Positions 7,634-14,351 of a DNA stretch of 29,841 nt are shown one piece after another. Below the pieces are notes generated by a model. That model was not told the DNA's origin. It ran no database searches and saw only the letters and a list, made by a program, of their open reading frames with translations. Numbering within the stretch: position 1 is the first letter of the stretch; the number at the start of each line of letters is the position of its first letter. A program made the position numbers and the translations under genes. The DNA is from JAZTYK01 sp045636925 (GTDB lineage Bacteria > Bacillota > Clostridia > Oscillospirales > Butyricicoccaceae): positions 1-29,841 of the forward strand of contig JAZTYK010000016.1 of the NCBI GenBank assembly GCA_045636925.1, written 5' to 3'.

Positions 7634-9511
7634 ATGAACTATCTTGCCGGACAATTTGATATTGCCGTCATCGGCGCCGGTCATGCCGGCATCGAGGCCG
7701 CCCTTGCCGCTGCCCGTTTGGGCTGCAGCACCGTGTGCATCTGCACCAGTCTGGATGCCGTGGGCAATCTGCCCTGCAATCCCAGCATCGGCGGTACCGC
7801 CAAGGGGCAGCTGGTGCGTGAGATCGACGCGCTGGGCGGCGAGATGGGTCGTGCTGCCGACCATGCCTGCCTGCAGTTCCGCATGCTGAACCGGGGCAAG
7901 GGACCGGCGGTGTTTTCGCCCCGCTCCCAGACCGACCGCATGGAATACCGCAGCTATATGCGTCGGGTTTTGGATGGGCAAGAGGGTCTTTGCATGGTGC
8001 AGGGCGAGTGCGCCCGCATTTTGCAGGACGAAACCGGCGCGGTTTACGGCATTACACTGGTGGGCGGCGCCACCTATCAGGTAAGAGCCGTGGTGCTGGC
8101 CACCGGTACGTATCTGTGCGCCAAGACCTTTACCGGCGACGTAGTGCGTGACATGGGTCCCGACGGCATGTATGCCGCCTGCGCCCTTTCTGATGACCTG
8201 CGCCGTATGGGACTGAGCCTGCGTCGGTTCAAAACCGGAACCCCTGCCCGCGTAGACGGAAGAAGTCTGGATTTTTCCAAGATGGAACGGCAGGAGGGCG
8301 ACGCGGGCGAGCTGGGCTTTGCCTTTGGCCGTACCGAACCGGTGCGCAACGACTGCGTCTGCTGGCTCACCTATACCAATGAATCCACCCACGATGTGAT
8401 CCGTGCCAATCTGGACCGTTCGCCCCTGTACGGCGGCGTCATCCGTGGCATTGGCCCCCGGTATTGCCCCAGTATTGAGGACAAAGTGGTGCGATTCCCC
8501 GAAAAACAGCGGCATCAGCTGTTTTTAGAGCCTTGCGGCGCCGACATGAACGAATATTACGTGCAGGGCATGAGCTCGTCCCTGCCCGAAGACGTGCAGC
8601 TCAGTTTTCTGCGCACCATTCCCGGGCTGGAGCAGGTGCGTGTCATGCGTCCCGGCTATGCCATTGAATACGATTGCATCGACCCCCAGACCCTTACACG
8701 GGCGCTGGCGGTAAAAAATATCCCCGGTCTGTTTGCCGCAGGTCAGCTTTGCGGCAGCAGCGGCTATGAAGAAGCCGCCGGACAGGGGCTCATCGCCGGC
8801 ATCAACGCCGCGCGTATGGTGCAGGGCAAAGAGCCCATCACCCTGCGCCGCAGCGACGGCTATATCGGCACCCTCATTGACGATCTGGTGACCCGTGGCA
8901 CCAACGAGCCCTACCGTATGATGACCTCCCGCAGCGAATACCGGCTGATCGCCCGGCAGGACAATGCCGACCAACGGCTGATGCCCTTGGGGGCAGAGAT
9001 CGGTCTGGTATCTCCCCAGCGCCTACAGCAGATGCAGGAGGATGTGGCGGCCACCGAAGAAGAAGTAAGGCGCCTGTGGCGCATCACCGCGCCCCCCAGT
9101 GAGGCGGTGAACGCCCTGCTGCAGGGTCTGGGCGCAGGCGGCTTGCAAAATGCCGGCGCCAAGCTGGCAGAACTGCTGCGCCGTCCCCAGATCAGCTATG
9201 AAGATCTGGCGCCCATCGACCCCACCCGTCCCGCACTGTCTAAAAAAGTCACCGAGCAGGTGGAGATCCTCATTAAATACGAGGGCTATATCAAGCGTCA
9301 GATGGCAGACATTCACGAGCAGCAACGCATGGAAGACCGTGCCCTGCCTGCCGATATCGATTACAACAGCATCACCACCATCCGCATGGAGGCCAGACAA
9401 AAGCTGAGTCTGGTGCGCCCCGAAACTCTGGGGCAGGCGAGCCGCATCAGCGGCGTGTCCCCGGCCGACATCGGCGCGCTGATGGTCTATCTTTCCAACA
9501 GGGAGGTATAA
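7634..9511 (+). CDS. mnmG: tRNA uridine-5-carboxymethylaminomethyl modification enzyme MnmG (GidA)
   Basis: FAD-dependent enzyme that with MnmE installs the cmnm5 group on wobble uridine-34 of several tRNAs. The ATG at 7634, preceded by TTTGGAG, gives 625 residues, the family length; the open frame runs further upstream to 7493 but that part has no homology-like sequence. The N-terminal Rossmann motif VIGAGHAGIEAALAAARLG binds FAD. PCNPSIGGTAKGQLVREIDALGG and the C-terminal VRPETLGQASRISGVSPADI are signature regions. The stop is two bases before rsmG. Its partner mnmE is not in this operon but about 7 kb away on the other strand. Confidence 0.97.
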   Translation: MNYLAGQFDIAVIGAGHAGIEAALAAARLGCSTVCICTSLDAVGNLPCNPSIGGTAKGQLVREIDALGGEMGRAADHACLQFRMLNRGKGPAVFSPRSQTDRMEYRSYMRRVLDGQEGLCMVQGECARILQDETGAVYGITLVGGATYQVRAVVLATGTYLCAKTFTGDVVRDMGPDGMYAACALSDDLRRMGLSLRRFKTGTPARVDGRSLDFSKMERQEGDAGELGFAFGRTEPVRNDCVCWLTYTNESTHDVIRANLDRSPLYGGVIRGIGPRYCPSIEDKVVRFPEKQRHQLFLEPCGADMNEYYVQGMSSSLPEDVQLSFLRTIPGLEQVRVMRPGYAIEYDCIDPQTLTRALAVKNIPGLFAAGQLCGSSGYEEAAGQGLIAGINAARMVQGKEPITLRRSDGYIGTLIDDLVTRGTNEPYRMMTSRSEYRLIARQDNADQRLMPLGAEIGLVSPQRLQQMQEDVAATEEEVRRLWRITAPPSEAVNALLQGLGAGGLQNAGAKLAELLRRPQISYEDLAPIDPTRPALSKKVTEQVEILIKYEGYIKRQMADIHEQQRMEDRALPADIDYNSITTIRMEARQKLSLVRPETLGQASRISGVSPADIGALMVYLSNREV

Positions 9512-9513
9512 GC

Positions 9514-10230
9514 ATGGATTTTACAAGCATTGTACTAAGCGGCAGCGCCGCATGGGGCATTGAAACCACCCCCGAGGCGGTTGCCCGCATGGAGGCTTTT
9601 GCCGGCCTGCTCATCGAAAAGAACCGGGTCATGAACCTGACCGCCGTCACCGAGCCGGAGGAGATCGCCCGTCGGCATATGCTGGACTGCGTATTTTTGC
9701 GCAAGTGCGGCGTTGAAGTGGGCAAGCGCATTCTGGACATCGGCTGCGGCGCGGGTTTTCCCACCATGCCCCTGCTGTGCCACGAGCCGAAGCTGAACAT
9801 CACCGCCCTGGACAGCACCGCCAAGCGGATCAAGTTCATTCAGGACAGCTGTGACGCATTGGGCTTGCCGGTCAATGCCGTGGCTGCCCGTGCCGAGGAG
9901 TACATTACCAAACCCGGCATGCGCGAGGGCTTTGATGTGGTCACCAGCCGTGCCGTTGCCCCTTTGAACGTGCTGGCCGAGCTGTGCCTGCCTTATGTGA
10001 AGCAGGGCGGATACTTCCTGCCCCTGAAGAGCGTCAACGAAGCCGCCGAGGACGAGATCGCCGCAGCCCGCAAGGCCATTGCGGTACTGGGTGGCAAGCT
10101 GGAGCGGTGCGAGCAGTACCAAATCGAGGGCATGGATCATCCCCATCAGGTGCTGATCATCCGCAAGGTGGCCTCCACCCCAAAGCAGTACCCCCGCCGC
10201 TTTGCCAAGATTTCTTCCAACCCCCTATAA
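9514..10230 (+). CDS. rsmG: 16S rRNA (guanine-527-N7) methyltransferase RsmG (GidB)
   Basis: Methylates N7 of G527 in 16S rRNA using S-adenosylmethionine. It has 238 residues, as expected. The SAM-binding motif ILDIGCGAGFPTMPL lies at about residues 73-87, preceded by the family block NLTAVTEPEEIARRHMLDC. The ATG follows the mnmG stop by two bases and its GGAGG lies in the last mnmG codons, so the two are translationally linked. In Bacillus the next gene would be noc; here the order is broken by about 7.4 kb carrying other operons before noc appears. Confidence 0.96.
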   Translation: MDFTSIVLSGSAAWGIETTPEAVARMEAFAGLLIEKNRVMNLTAVTEPEEIARRHMLDCVFLRKCGVEVGKRILDIGCGAGFPTMPLLCHEPKLNITALDSTAKRIKFIQDSCDALGLPVNAVAARAEEYITKPGMREGFDVVTSRAVAPLNVLAELCLPYVKQGGYFLPLKSVNEAAEDEIAAARKAIAVLGGKLERCEQYQIEGMDHPHQVLIIRKVASTPKQYPRRFAKISSNPL

Positions 10231-10243
10231 AAAACGGATATAA

Positions 10244-10282
10244 AAAAGGATGTGTAGAACCGTTCTGCACATCCTTTTATAT
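10244..10282. terminator. Bidirectional terminator between rsmG and the 458-aa gene
   Basis: AAAAGGATGTG (10244-10254) pairs with CACATCCTTTT (10268-10278), and TAGAA/TTCTG extends the stem to 16 bp with a 3-base loop. T-runs follow on both strands (TTTTATATT on +, TTTTTTATAT on -). It separates convergent operons. Confidence 0.88.
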
Positions 10283-10333
10283 TATGTTGCAGCAAGCAGA
10301 AAAATGCATGGCTTGCTGTTTGGGTCGGATCGC

Positions 10334-11710
10334 TTAATCCTCTGACCAATCAAAGACCGGAACACCCTTTTTCTCGTCGTAAATGTCCCGCATAGAGGTG
10401 TTACCCATTACATCGTAGAAAATATAGAAGCAAGAGTCTACCAGTATGCGATGCTGCTTGTTGGTCAGTCCGGGAATGGCATCGATCAGCCGGAAAAAAG
10501 CGCCCATTTTTTGTTCGCAGATGCTGTTTATATAGGACTGCTTGTCCTGCTGGTAGTGGGTCTCGCAGCGGTTTCTCACCTGACTTTGAATCCGTTCTTT
10601 GATTCGTTTGAACAGCAGGGTATGCTCCACCGGATGATTGATCCCGTAAAAATGGCAGTAAAACCGATACAGGACAAAGTCTTCGTTGACTTTTTTCTCT
10701 TTGGCATAATCGTTGATGATGCGTGTGGCAAGACTTTCTCCATACAGATCGTCAAAGTCGTAGTCATAATACCGCAAAAGATAATCCAGCTTTTCAAAGC
10801 TGTCCTGCTCGGTAATGACACGAATCAATTGCTGCATCTTTTCTTTCACATGGGGCTGGAAGTTAGCGGTCTTGCCGATGACGGTGTTGGTGATTACACA
10901 TTTTCCGGCCATCAGACCCAACTTGTTTTCCAGACAGTCGTACCATGCGGGGATATAGCGATCCACCACCTGCAAAAGACCCTGCTCCAGGTCATCCAAC
11001 AGATATTTTTGCTGTTCCGTCCGCTTGCGGTTGGCCATTTGGTTGGCCAGCAGTTCGTTGACCTGATAATCTGCCGCAATTTGACCCTGGGTTACGGTGG
11101 AGCGCACGGTGGCATCAATGTGCAGGCGCCCGCCCAATACCCGGGCAGATCCCCGCACTTCTACCGGGGCATTGGCGGCCCAGGTGCGGGTCTGGCGATT
11201 CTTTTCTTCGATTTCAGCCTGTGTCTGCTGCCGGATCCGGCCTTCTCCGGCCATAAAAGCATGATAGAATTGGCTTTCCAAATCCAAAAAGTCGCAGACA
11301 ATGGCTTCCATTTCGTTGGCCAGCGGATAAAAATCCTTCTCCTCCAGCTCCGATTCCACCGTCAACAGATGGAAAGGCCAAAGCAGGCGGTTCAAGGCGC
11401 CTTCTTCCAGCCGGTTGCAAAGCATATGAATATCTTCTTCGTCCATCCGAAAGGTTTGATAGCCGCGAATGTTTTCTTTTATGCTCCGCCCTGCAAAAAC
11501 TTTGGCCAGATGCAGTTGATTGCGAAAGGCCGCACTGTTTTTTACTGCGTCCGATACAGGCACCTTTGTTTTTTCAAAGGACACGATCTGCAAGGTGTCG
11601 ATTTTTTTAAAGGTGGGGCGGGAAAGCAGTTCGGCGTGGTTGTGCAGGCCTTGATCCAAACGATAGTGATCCAAAAACTCACGGTATAACTGTTCTGAAC
11701 GAGTACCCAT
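10334..11710 (-). CDS. Unknown 458-aa cytoplasmic protein
   Basis: A 458-residue soluble protein without a signal peptide or membrane segments, and without a motif I can name. It is rich in charged and aromatic residues and predicted mostly helical. The middle region (about 150-230) contains ANAPVEVRGSARVLGGRLHIDATVRS and a glutamine-rich helix. The C-terminal half has repeated YYDYDFDD, YRFYCHFYG and CFYIFYDVMG stretches, and the end is acidic (FDWSED). It begins five bases after the stop of a 92-aa gene and shares its promoter. The operon is divergent from perR across a shared 257-bp regulatory region. Function unknown; a stress-related role is only suggested by the neighbours. Confidence 0.8.
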   Translation of the reverse strand: MGTRSEQLYREFLDHYRLDQGLHNHAELLSRPTFKKIDTLQIVSFEKTKVPVSDAVKNSAAFRNQLHLAKVFAGRSIKENIRGYQTFRMDEEDIHMLCNRLEEGALNRLLWPFHLLTVESELEEKDFYPLANEMEAIVCDFLDLESQFYHAFMAGEGRIRQQTQAEIEEKNRQTRTWAANAPVEVRGSARVLGGRLHIDATVRSTVTQGQIAADYQVNELLANQMANRKRTEQQKYLLDDLEQGLLQVVDRYIPAWYDCLENKLGLMAGKCVITNTVIGKTANFQPHVKEKMQQLIRVITEQDSFEKLDYLLRYYDYDFDDLYGESLATRIINDYAKEKKVNEDFVLYRFYCHFYGINHPVEHTLLFKRIKERIQSQVRNRCETHYQQDKQSYINSICEQKMGAFFRLIDAIPGLTNKQHRILVDSCFYIFYDVMGNTSMRDIYDEKKGVPVFDWSED

Positions 11711-11715
11711 AATTG

Positions 11716-11994
11716 TTATGCCTGCCTTTCTGTTTTTTGTAACCGATAAAGAACCGGCTCGTCGGTTTTGCCGGTGTCTAAAATGGTAAAGGTCGCCCGT
11801 GCTTCTCCGGCAAAGTAGTCGTAAAGCTCCAGACTGCGGTCGTGACAGCGAACGGAAAAGCCGTATCCCTTCTGAATGGAAAACACCTGTTCAAATTGTT
11901 GGGTGTAGTCGGCTTCCTGTTTCAAAACGCAGTAAAATTGCTCGTGGTCGCTGTTTTCCAAGGTAAAGCGCACATTTTCAGCTGTTTTTTCCAT
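11716..11994 (-). CDS. Unknown 92-aa protein, first gene of the 458-aa operon
   Basis: A 92-residue soluble protein starting MEKTAENVRFTLENSDHEQF. The ATG at 11994 is chosen because AGAGAGGTGAT lies about seven bases upstream and a good promoter lies 29 bases further; the open frame extends to 12096 but would cross that promoter. The sequence looks like a small beta-rich domain (FSVRCHDRSLELYDYFAGEARATFTIL), but I do not recognise the family. It is five bases before the 458-aa gene, so both products probably act together. Confidence 0.75.
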   Translation of the reverse strand: MEKTAENVRFTLENSDHEQFYCVLKQEADYTQQFEQVFSIQKGYGFSVRCHDRSLELYDYFAGEARATFTILDTGKTDEPVLYRLQKTERQA

Positions 11995-12022
11995 GGCGAT
12001 CACCTCTCTGTTCTTTTTCTTC

Positions 12023-12052
12023 ATTATAGCACAGATAAAAAAAGAAAGGCAA
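12023..12052 (-). promoter_or_regulatory. SigA-type promoter of the 92-aa/458-aa operon
   Basis: On the minus strand TTGCCT (12052-12047) is followed after 18 bases by a perfect TATAAT (12028-12023). The ribosome site and ATG of the 92-aa gene follow within about 30 bases. Confidence 0.75.
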
Positions 12053-12159
12053 GTGCTTGCAAGATTCGCAGCTTTTTCGCAACGAATCGACAACAAACCG
12101 TATAATTGATATGCTATAATTCAAATCGTATAATAATTTTATAAAAAAGTGAAATAAAA

Positions 12160-12174
12160 TAAGAATTATTCTCA
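12160..12174. promoter_or_regulatory. Putative PerR/Fur-type operator 1 (perR autoregulation)
   Basis: TAAGAATTATTCTCA is a 7-1-7 inverted repeat with a perfect 5-1-5 core AGAAT-T-ATTCT. It fits the Per box TTATAATNATTATAA at most positions. It lies seven bases upstream of the perR -35 element. Assignment to PerR is inferred from position and pattern. Confidence 0.55.
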
Positions 12175-12181
12175 AAAAGTG

Positions 12182-12209
12182 TTGACTTTTGCAAAAAGCC
12201 TGCTATAAT
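12182..12209 (+). promoter_or_regulatory. SigA-type promoter of the perR operon
   Basis: TTGACT (12182-12187), a 16-base spacer and TATAAT (12204-12209). The expected transcript start near 12216 leaves a leader of about 36 bases before the perR ATG. Confidence 0.85.
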
Positions 12210-12217
12210 CATAATCA
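12203..12217. promoter_or_regulatory. Putative PerR/Fur-type operator 2 over the -10 element
   Basis: CTATAATCATAATCA matches the Per box in the left half almost fully (CTATAAT) and in most of the right half. It overlaps the -10 box and likely start site, a position suited to repression. Part of the match is due to the TATAAT itself, so confidence is limited. Confidence 0.4.
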
Positions 12218-12251
12218 AGAACAGGAATCATTCCTAAAAAGGAGGGCTGAT

Positions 12252-12626
12252 ATGACAAAGCAACGAGCCGCGATTTTGCAGGCCATGGCAGAGAGTCACC
12301 GGCACTTAAACGCCGAGGAGATCTTTAACAAGGCAAAGCAGATCCTGCCGAGCCTGGCGCTGGGCACGGTATACCGCAACCTGAACGCCATGTGCGAAGA
12401 GGGCGAGATCTTCCGCATTCCCGTACCGGGTCAGCCTGACCATTATGACAAGAATCCCGTAAAGCACGAGCACACCTACTGTGCCCGCTGCGGAACGCTC
12501 ACCGACCTGATGCTGCCCGAGCTGACAGCGATCCTGCAGGAAAAATGCCCCGGACTTTCAAATTATCAGCTCACCGTCTGTGCCCTTTGCCAGCAGTGCA
12601 GGGAAGACGAAGAAAAAGCAAGCTAA
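12252..12626 (+). CDS. perR: Fur-family peroxide-sensing repressor, PerR-like
   Basis: Metal-dependent repressor of 124 residues. The ATG at 12252 follows AAGGAGGG; an upstream in-frame start at 12189 would lie inside the promoter. An N-terminal winged helix (about 1-60, with LALGTVYRNLNAM as recognition helix) is followed by the dimerisation domain. Equivalents of the five Bacillus PerR regulatory ligands are present: H18, D66, H72, H74 and D85. The Asp at position 85 is typical of PerR, where Fur has Glu. Structural zinc cysteines are in CARC (77-80) and CALCQQC (110-116). The next gene is rubrerythrin, a classic PerR target. PerR over Fur or Zur is an inference from D85 and context. Confidence 0.85.
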   Translation: MTKQRAAILQAMAESHRHLNAEEIFNKAKQILPSLALGTVYRNLNAMCEEGEIFRIPVPGQPDHYDKNPVKHEHTYCARCGTLTDLMLPELTAILQEKCPGLSNYQLTVCALCQQCREDEEKAS

Positions 12627-12674
12627 AACAATCATTATAAATCTGTCATCAAACATTAACAGGAGGATTTTACT

Positions 12675-13208
12675 ATGGAACTGAAAGGCAGCAAGACCGA
12701 GAAAAACCTGATGGCCGCATTCGCAGGCGAAAGCCAGGCCAGAAACAAGTATACCTATTTTGCATCCGTTGCCAAGAAGGAAGGCTACGAGCAGATCGCC
12801 GCTATTTTCCAGCAGACCGCTGATAACGAAAAAGAGCATGCCAAGCTGTGGTTCAAGGCCCTGGGCGAGCTGGGCACCACCGCACAGAACCTGAAGGCTG
12901 CCGCTGAGGGTGAGAACTACGAGTGGACCGATATGTACGCCACCTTTGCCAAGGAGGCCGAGGAAGAGGGCTTTATCGCCCTGGCAAACCAGTTCCGCAA
13001 GGTTGCTGAGATCGAAAAGGCACACGAAGAGCGCTATCTGGCTCTGCTGAACAACGTAGAGCTGCAGAAGGTCTTTGAGAAGAGCGAAGAGATCATGTGG
13101 GAATGCCGTAACTGCGGCCACCTGGTCATCGGCAAGAAGGCCCCTCCCGCTTGCCCCGTCTGCGCACATCCCCAGGCTTACTTCGAGGTTCGCAAGGAGA
13201 ACTACTAA
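12675..13208 (+). CDS. rbr: Rubrerythrin (NADH-linked peroxidase component)
   Basis: Non-haem di-iron protein that reduces hydrogen peroxide in anaerobes, accepting electrons from rubredoxin-type carriers. It has 177 residues and AGGAGG before the ATG. The ferritin-like domain (1-135) carries the di-iron ligands in E19, EKEH (52-55), EAEEE (94-98) and EIEKAHE (112-118). A C-terminal rubredoxin-like domain has Cys at 144, 147, 160 and 163 (CRNC and CPVC). It lies 48 bases after perR; the gap contains an imperfect Per-like sequence at 12626-12640 (perfect right half ATTATAA). It is followed one base later by thioredoxin. Confidence 0.96.
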   Translation: MELKGSKTEKNLMAAFAGESQARNKYTYFASVAKKEGYEQIAAIFQQTADNEKEHAKLWFKALGELGTTAQNLKAAAEGENYEWTDMYATFAKEAEEEGFIALANQFRKVAEIEKAHEERYLALLNNVELQKVFEKSEEIMWECRNCGHLVIGKKAPPACPVCAHPQAYFEVRKENY

Positions 13209-13209
13209 G

Positions 13210-13521
13210 ATGAAAGCGCTGAAAGCTGCGGAATTCAATGAATATGTAGACCGTGACGGTCTGATCGTTCTGGATTTCTGGGCAACCTGGTGCGGCCCCT
13301 GCAAAATGCTGGCACCCGTCATGGAGGCGCTGGAGCAGCGCTTCCCCCAGGTGCATTTTGCCAAGGTCAATGTAGACGAAGAACCCGAACTGGCCGGCGC
13401 CTTCCGGGTGGATGCCATTCCCTGCCTGTTCTTTATTAAGGACAAGCAGATCGTCAGCCGTATGGCAGGCTTCCAGCAGGAGGATTCTCTGGCCGGCGCC
13501 ATTGAGGAGCTGATGAAGTAA
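13210..13521 (+). CDS. trxA: Thioredoxin
   Basis: Thiol-disulfide oxidoreductase of 103 residues. The start at 13210 follows the rubrerythrin stop by one base, with AAGGAG in the last rubrerythrin codons; the longer open frame from 13075 overlaps rubrerythrin and is not used. The active site WCGPC (C28, C31) sits in the usual ATWCGPCK context, and the cis-proline is P71. Unusually, P71 is followed by Cys (IPCLFF) where IPT is typical. The stop overlaps the start of the FTR-like gene (TAATG), so the two are cotranslated and probably partners. Confidence 0.95.
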   Translation: MKALKAAEFNEYVDRDGLIVLDFWATWCGPCKMLAPVMEALEQRFPQVHFAKVNVDEEPELAGAFRVDAIPCLFFIKDKQIVSRMAGFQQEDSLAGAIEELMK

Positions 13522-13724
13522 TGGCTGTCCGTCTGAACACCGATGCCGAAGTAGTAGCCAATATCCGTGAAGGTCTCAGGCAGACCGGCGGCTATTGCCC
13601 CTGCCGCAGACTGCGGACAGAGGAAAACCGCTGCATCTGTCAGGAGTTCAAACAGCAGATCGCAGACCCCGAGTTCGAGGGTTACTGCCACTGCATGCTC
13701 TACTATAAGGAAAAGGACAAATAA
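13521..13724 (+). CDS. Ferredoxin-thioredoxin reductase catalytic (beta) chain-like protein
   Basis: A 67-residue protein with three CxC motifs: CPC (26-28), CIC (38-40) and CHC (56-58). In plant and cyanobacterial FTR the same order CPC, CPC, CHC holds a [4Fe-4S] cluster and a redox disulfide that reduces thioredoxin. By analogy C26, C38, C40 and C56 would bind the cluster and C28-C58 would be the disulfide. Spacing differs (9 and 15 residues, against 16 and 8 in plants) and the protein is shorter. No variable (alpha) FTR chain is nearby. The TAATG overlap with thioredoxin supports its role as that thioredoxin's reductase; the electron donor is not known. Confidence 0.85.
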   Translation: MAVRLNTDAEVVANIREGLRQTGGYCPCRRLRTEENRCICQEFKQQIADPEFEGYCHCMLYYKEKDK

Positions 13725-13728
13725 CAGC

Positions 13729-13756
13729 AAATCCCCGGGAGCGATCCCGGGGATTT
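13729..13756 (+). terminator. Terminator of the perR operon
   Basis: AAATCCCCGGGA (13729-13740) pairs with TCCCGGGGATTT (13745-13756), a 12-bp perfect stem with loop GCGA ending in TTTT. It lies four bases after the FTR-like gene. Confidence 0.9.
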
Positions 13757-13764
13757 TCCCTGTG

Positions 13765-13812
13765 TAGGGGAGCGCCGGGCATTGGGCAACTGCGGGTCGC
13801 TCCTGCAGGGCA
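13765..13812. repeat. Imperfect palindromic intergenic element
   Basis: Between the two convergent terminators lies a GC-rich stretch with GGAGCG (13769-13774) facing CGCTCC (13798-13803), flanked by GTAGGG and CTGCAGG. It is not needed by either terminator and resembles dispersed palindromic intergenic repeats. A second copy is not visible in this window, so calling it a repeat is tentative. Confidence 0.35.
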
Positions 13813-13840
13813 CGTTGGATGTTCCGCGACTGTTACAGCA

Positions 13841-13874
13841 AAAACCCGCCCTTGGTGCTCCAAAGGCGGGTTTT
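13841..13874 (-). terminator. Terminator of the nifS-nifU transcript
   Basis: AAAACCCGCC (13841-13850) pairs with GGCGGGTTTT (13865-13874), with an inner CTTGG/CCAAA extension. On the minus strand the stem ends in a TTTT run; it follows the nifU stop by about 13 bases. Confidence 0.88.
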
Positions 13875-13887
13875 CTATGTTTGTTTC

Positions 13888-14331
13888 TTATTCTTCGTCG
13901 CCGTGACCGTGGTCGTGGTCGCAGTCGCACTTGATCTCGCCCACGATGGGAGTGGGATCGATGCCCTGACGGGTGTAGTAGTCAGCCAGAGCAGCCTTGA
14001 TGGCTTCTTCAGCCAGCACAGAGCAGTGCACCTTCACGGGGGGCAGACCGTCCAGCGCCTCCATGACGGCGGCATTGGTCAGCTGCAGAGCCTCCTGCAC
14101 CGTCTTGCCTTTCACCAGTTCGGTGGCCATAGAGCTGGTTGCAACGGCAGCGCCGCAGCCAAAGGTCTGAAAACGCACGTCAACGATCACGTCGTTTTCA
14201 ATCTTCAGCATCATCTTCATGTTGTCGCCGCACTTCTGATTGCCTACAGTGCCCACAGCGTTGGCGTCTTCCAGCAGACCCACGTTGCGGGGGTTGGCAA
14301 AATGATCCATTACTTTGGTAGAGTATTCCAT
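13888..14331 (-). CDS. nifU: Fe-S cluster scaffold protein NifU/IscU-like
   Basis: Scaffold on which Fe-S clusters are built with sulfur from the NifS desulfurase. The ATG at 14331, preceded by AGGAGG, gives 147 residues; the longer open frame overlaps nifS. The three conserved cluster cysteines are C34 (QKCGDNM, with D36), C59 (FGCGAA) and C103 (VHCSVLA). The C-terminus is unusual: after residue 134 it reads CDCDHDHGHGDEE, with two Cys and three His, which could bind metal. It follows nifS by 20 bases in the same operon. This is the stand-alone IscU-type form without the NifU C-terminal domain. Confidence 0.94.
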   Translation of the reverse strand: MEYSTKVMDHFANPRNVGLLEDANAVGTVGNQKCGDNMKMMLKIENDVIVDVRFQTFGCGAAVATSSMATELVKGKTVQEALQLTNAAVMEALDGLPPVKVHCSVLAEEAIKAALADYYTRQGIDPTPIVGEIKCDCDHDHGHGDEE

Positions 14332-14351
14332 GTTGTTCCGTTCCTCCTGAT

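Noticed and set aside
12626..12640. A separate PerR box and promoter directly before rubrerythrin
   Set aside because: Only the right half-site is good and no -35/-10 pair is visible in the 48-base gap; kept as a remark under rubrerythrin.
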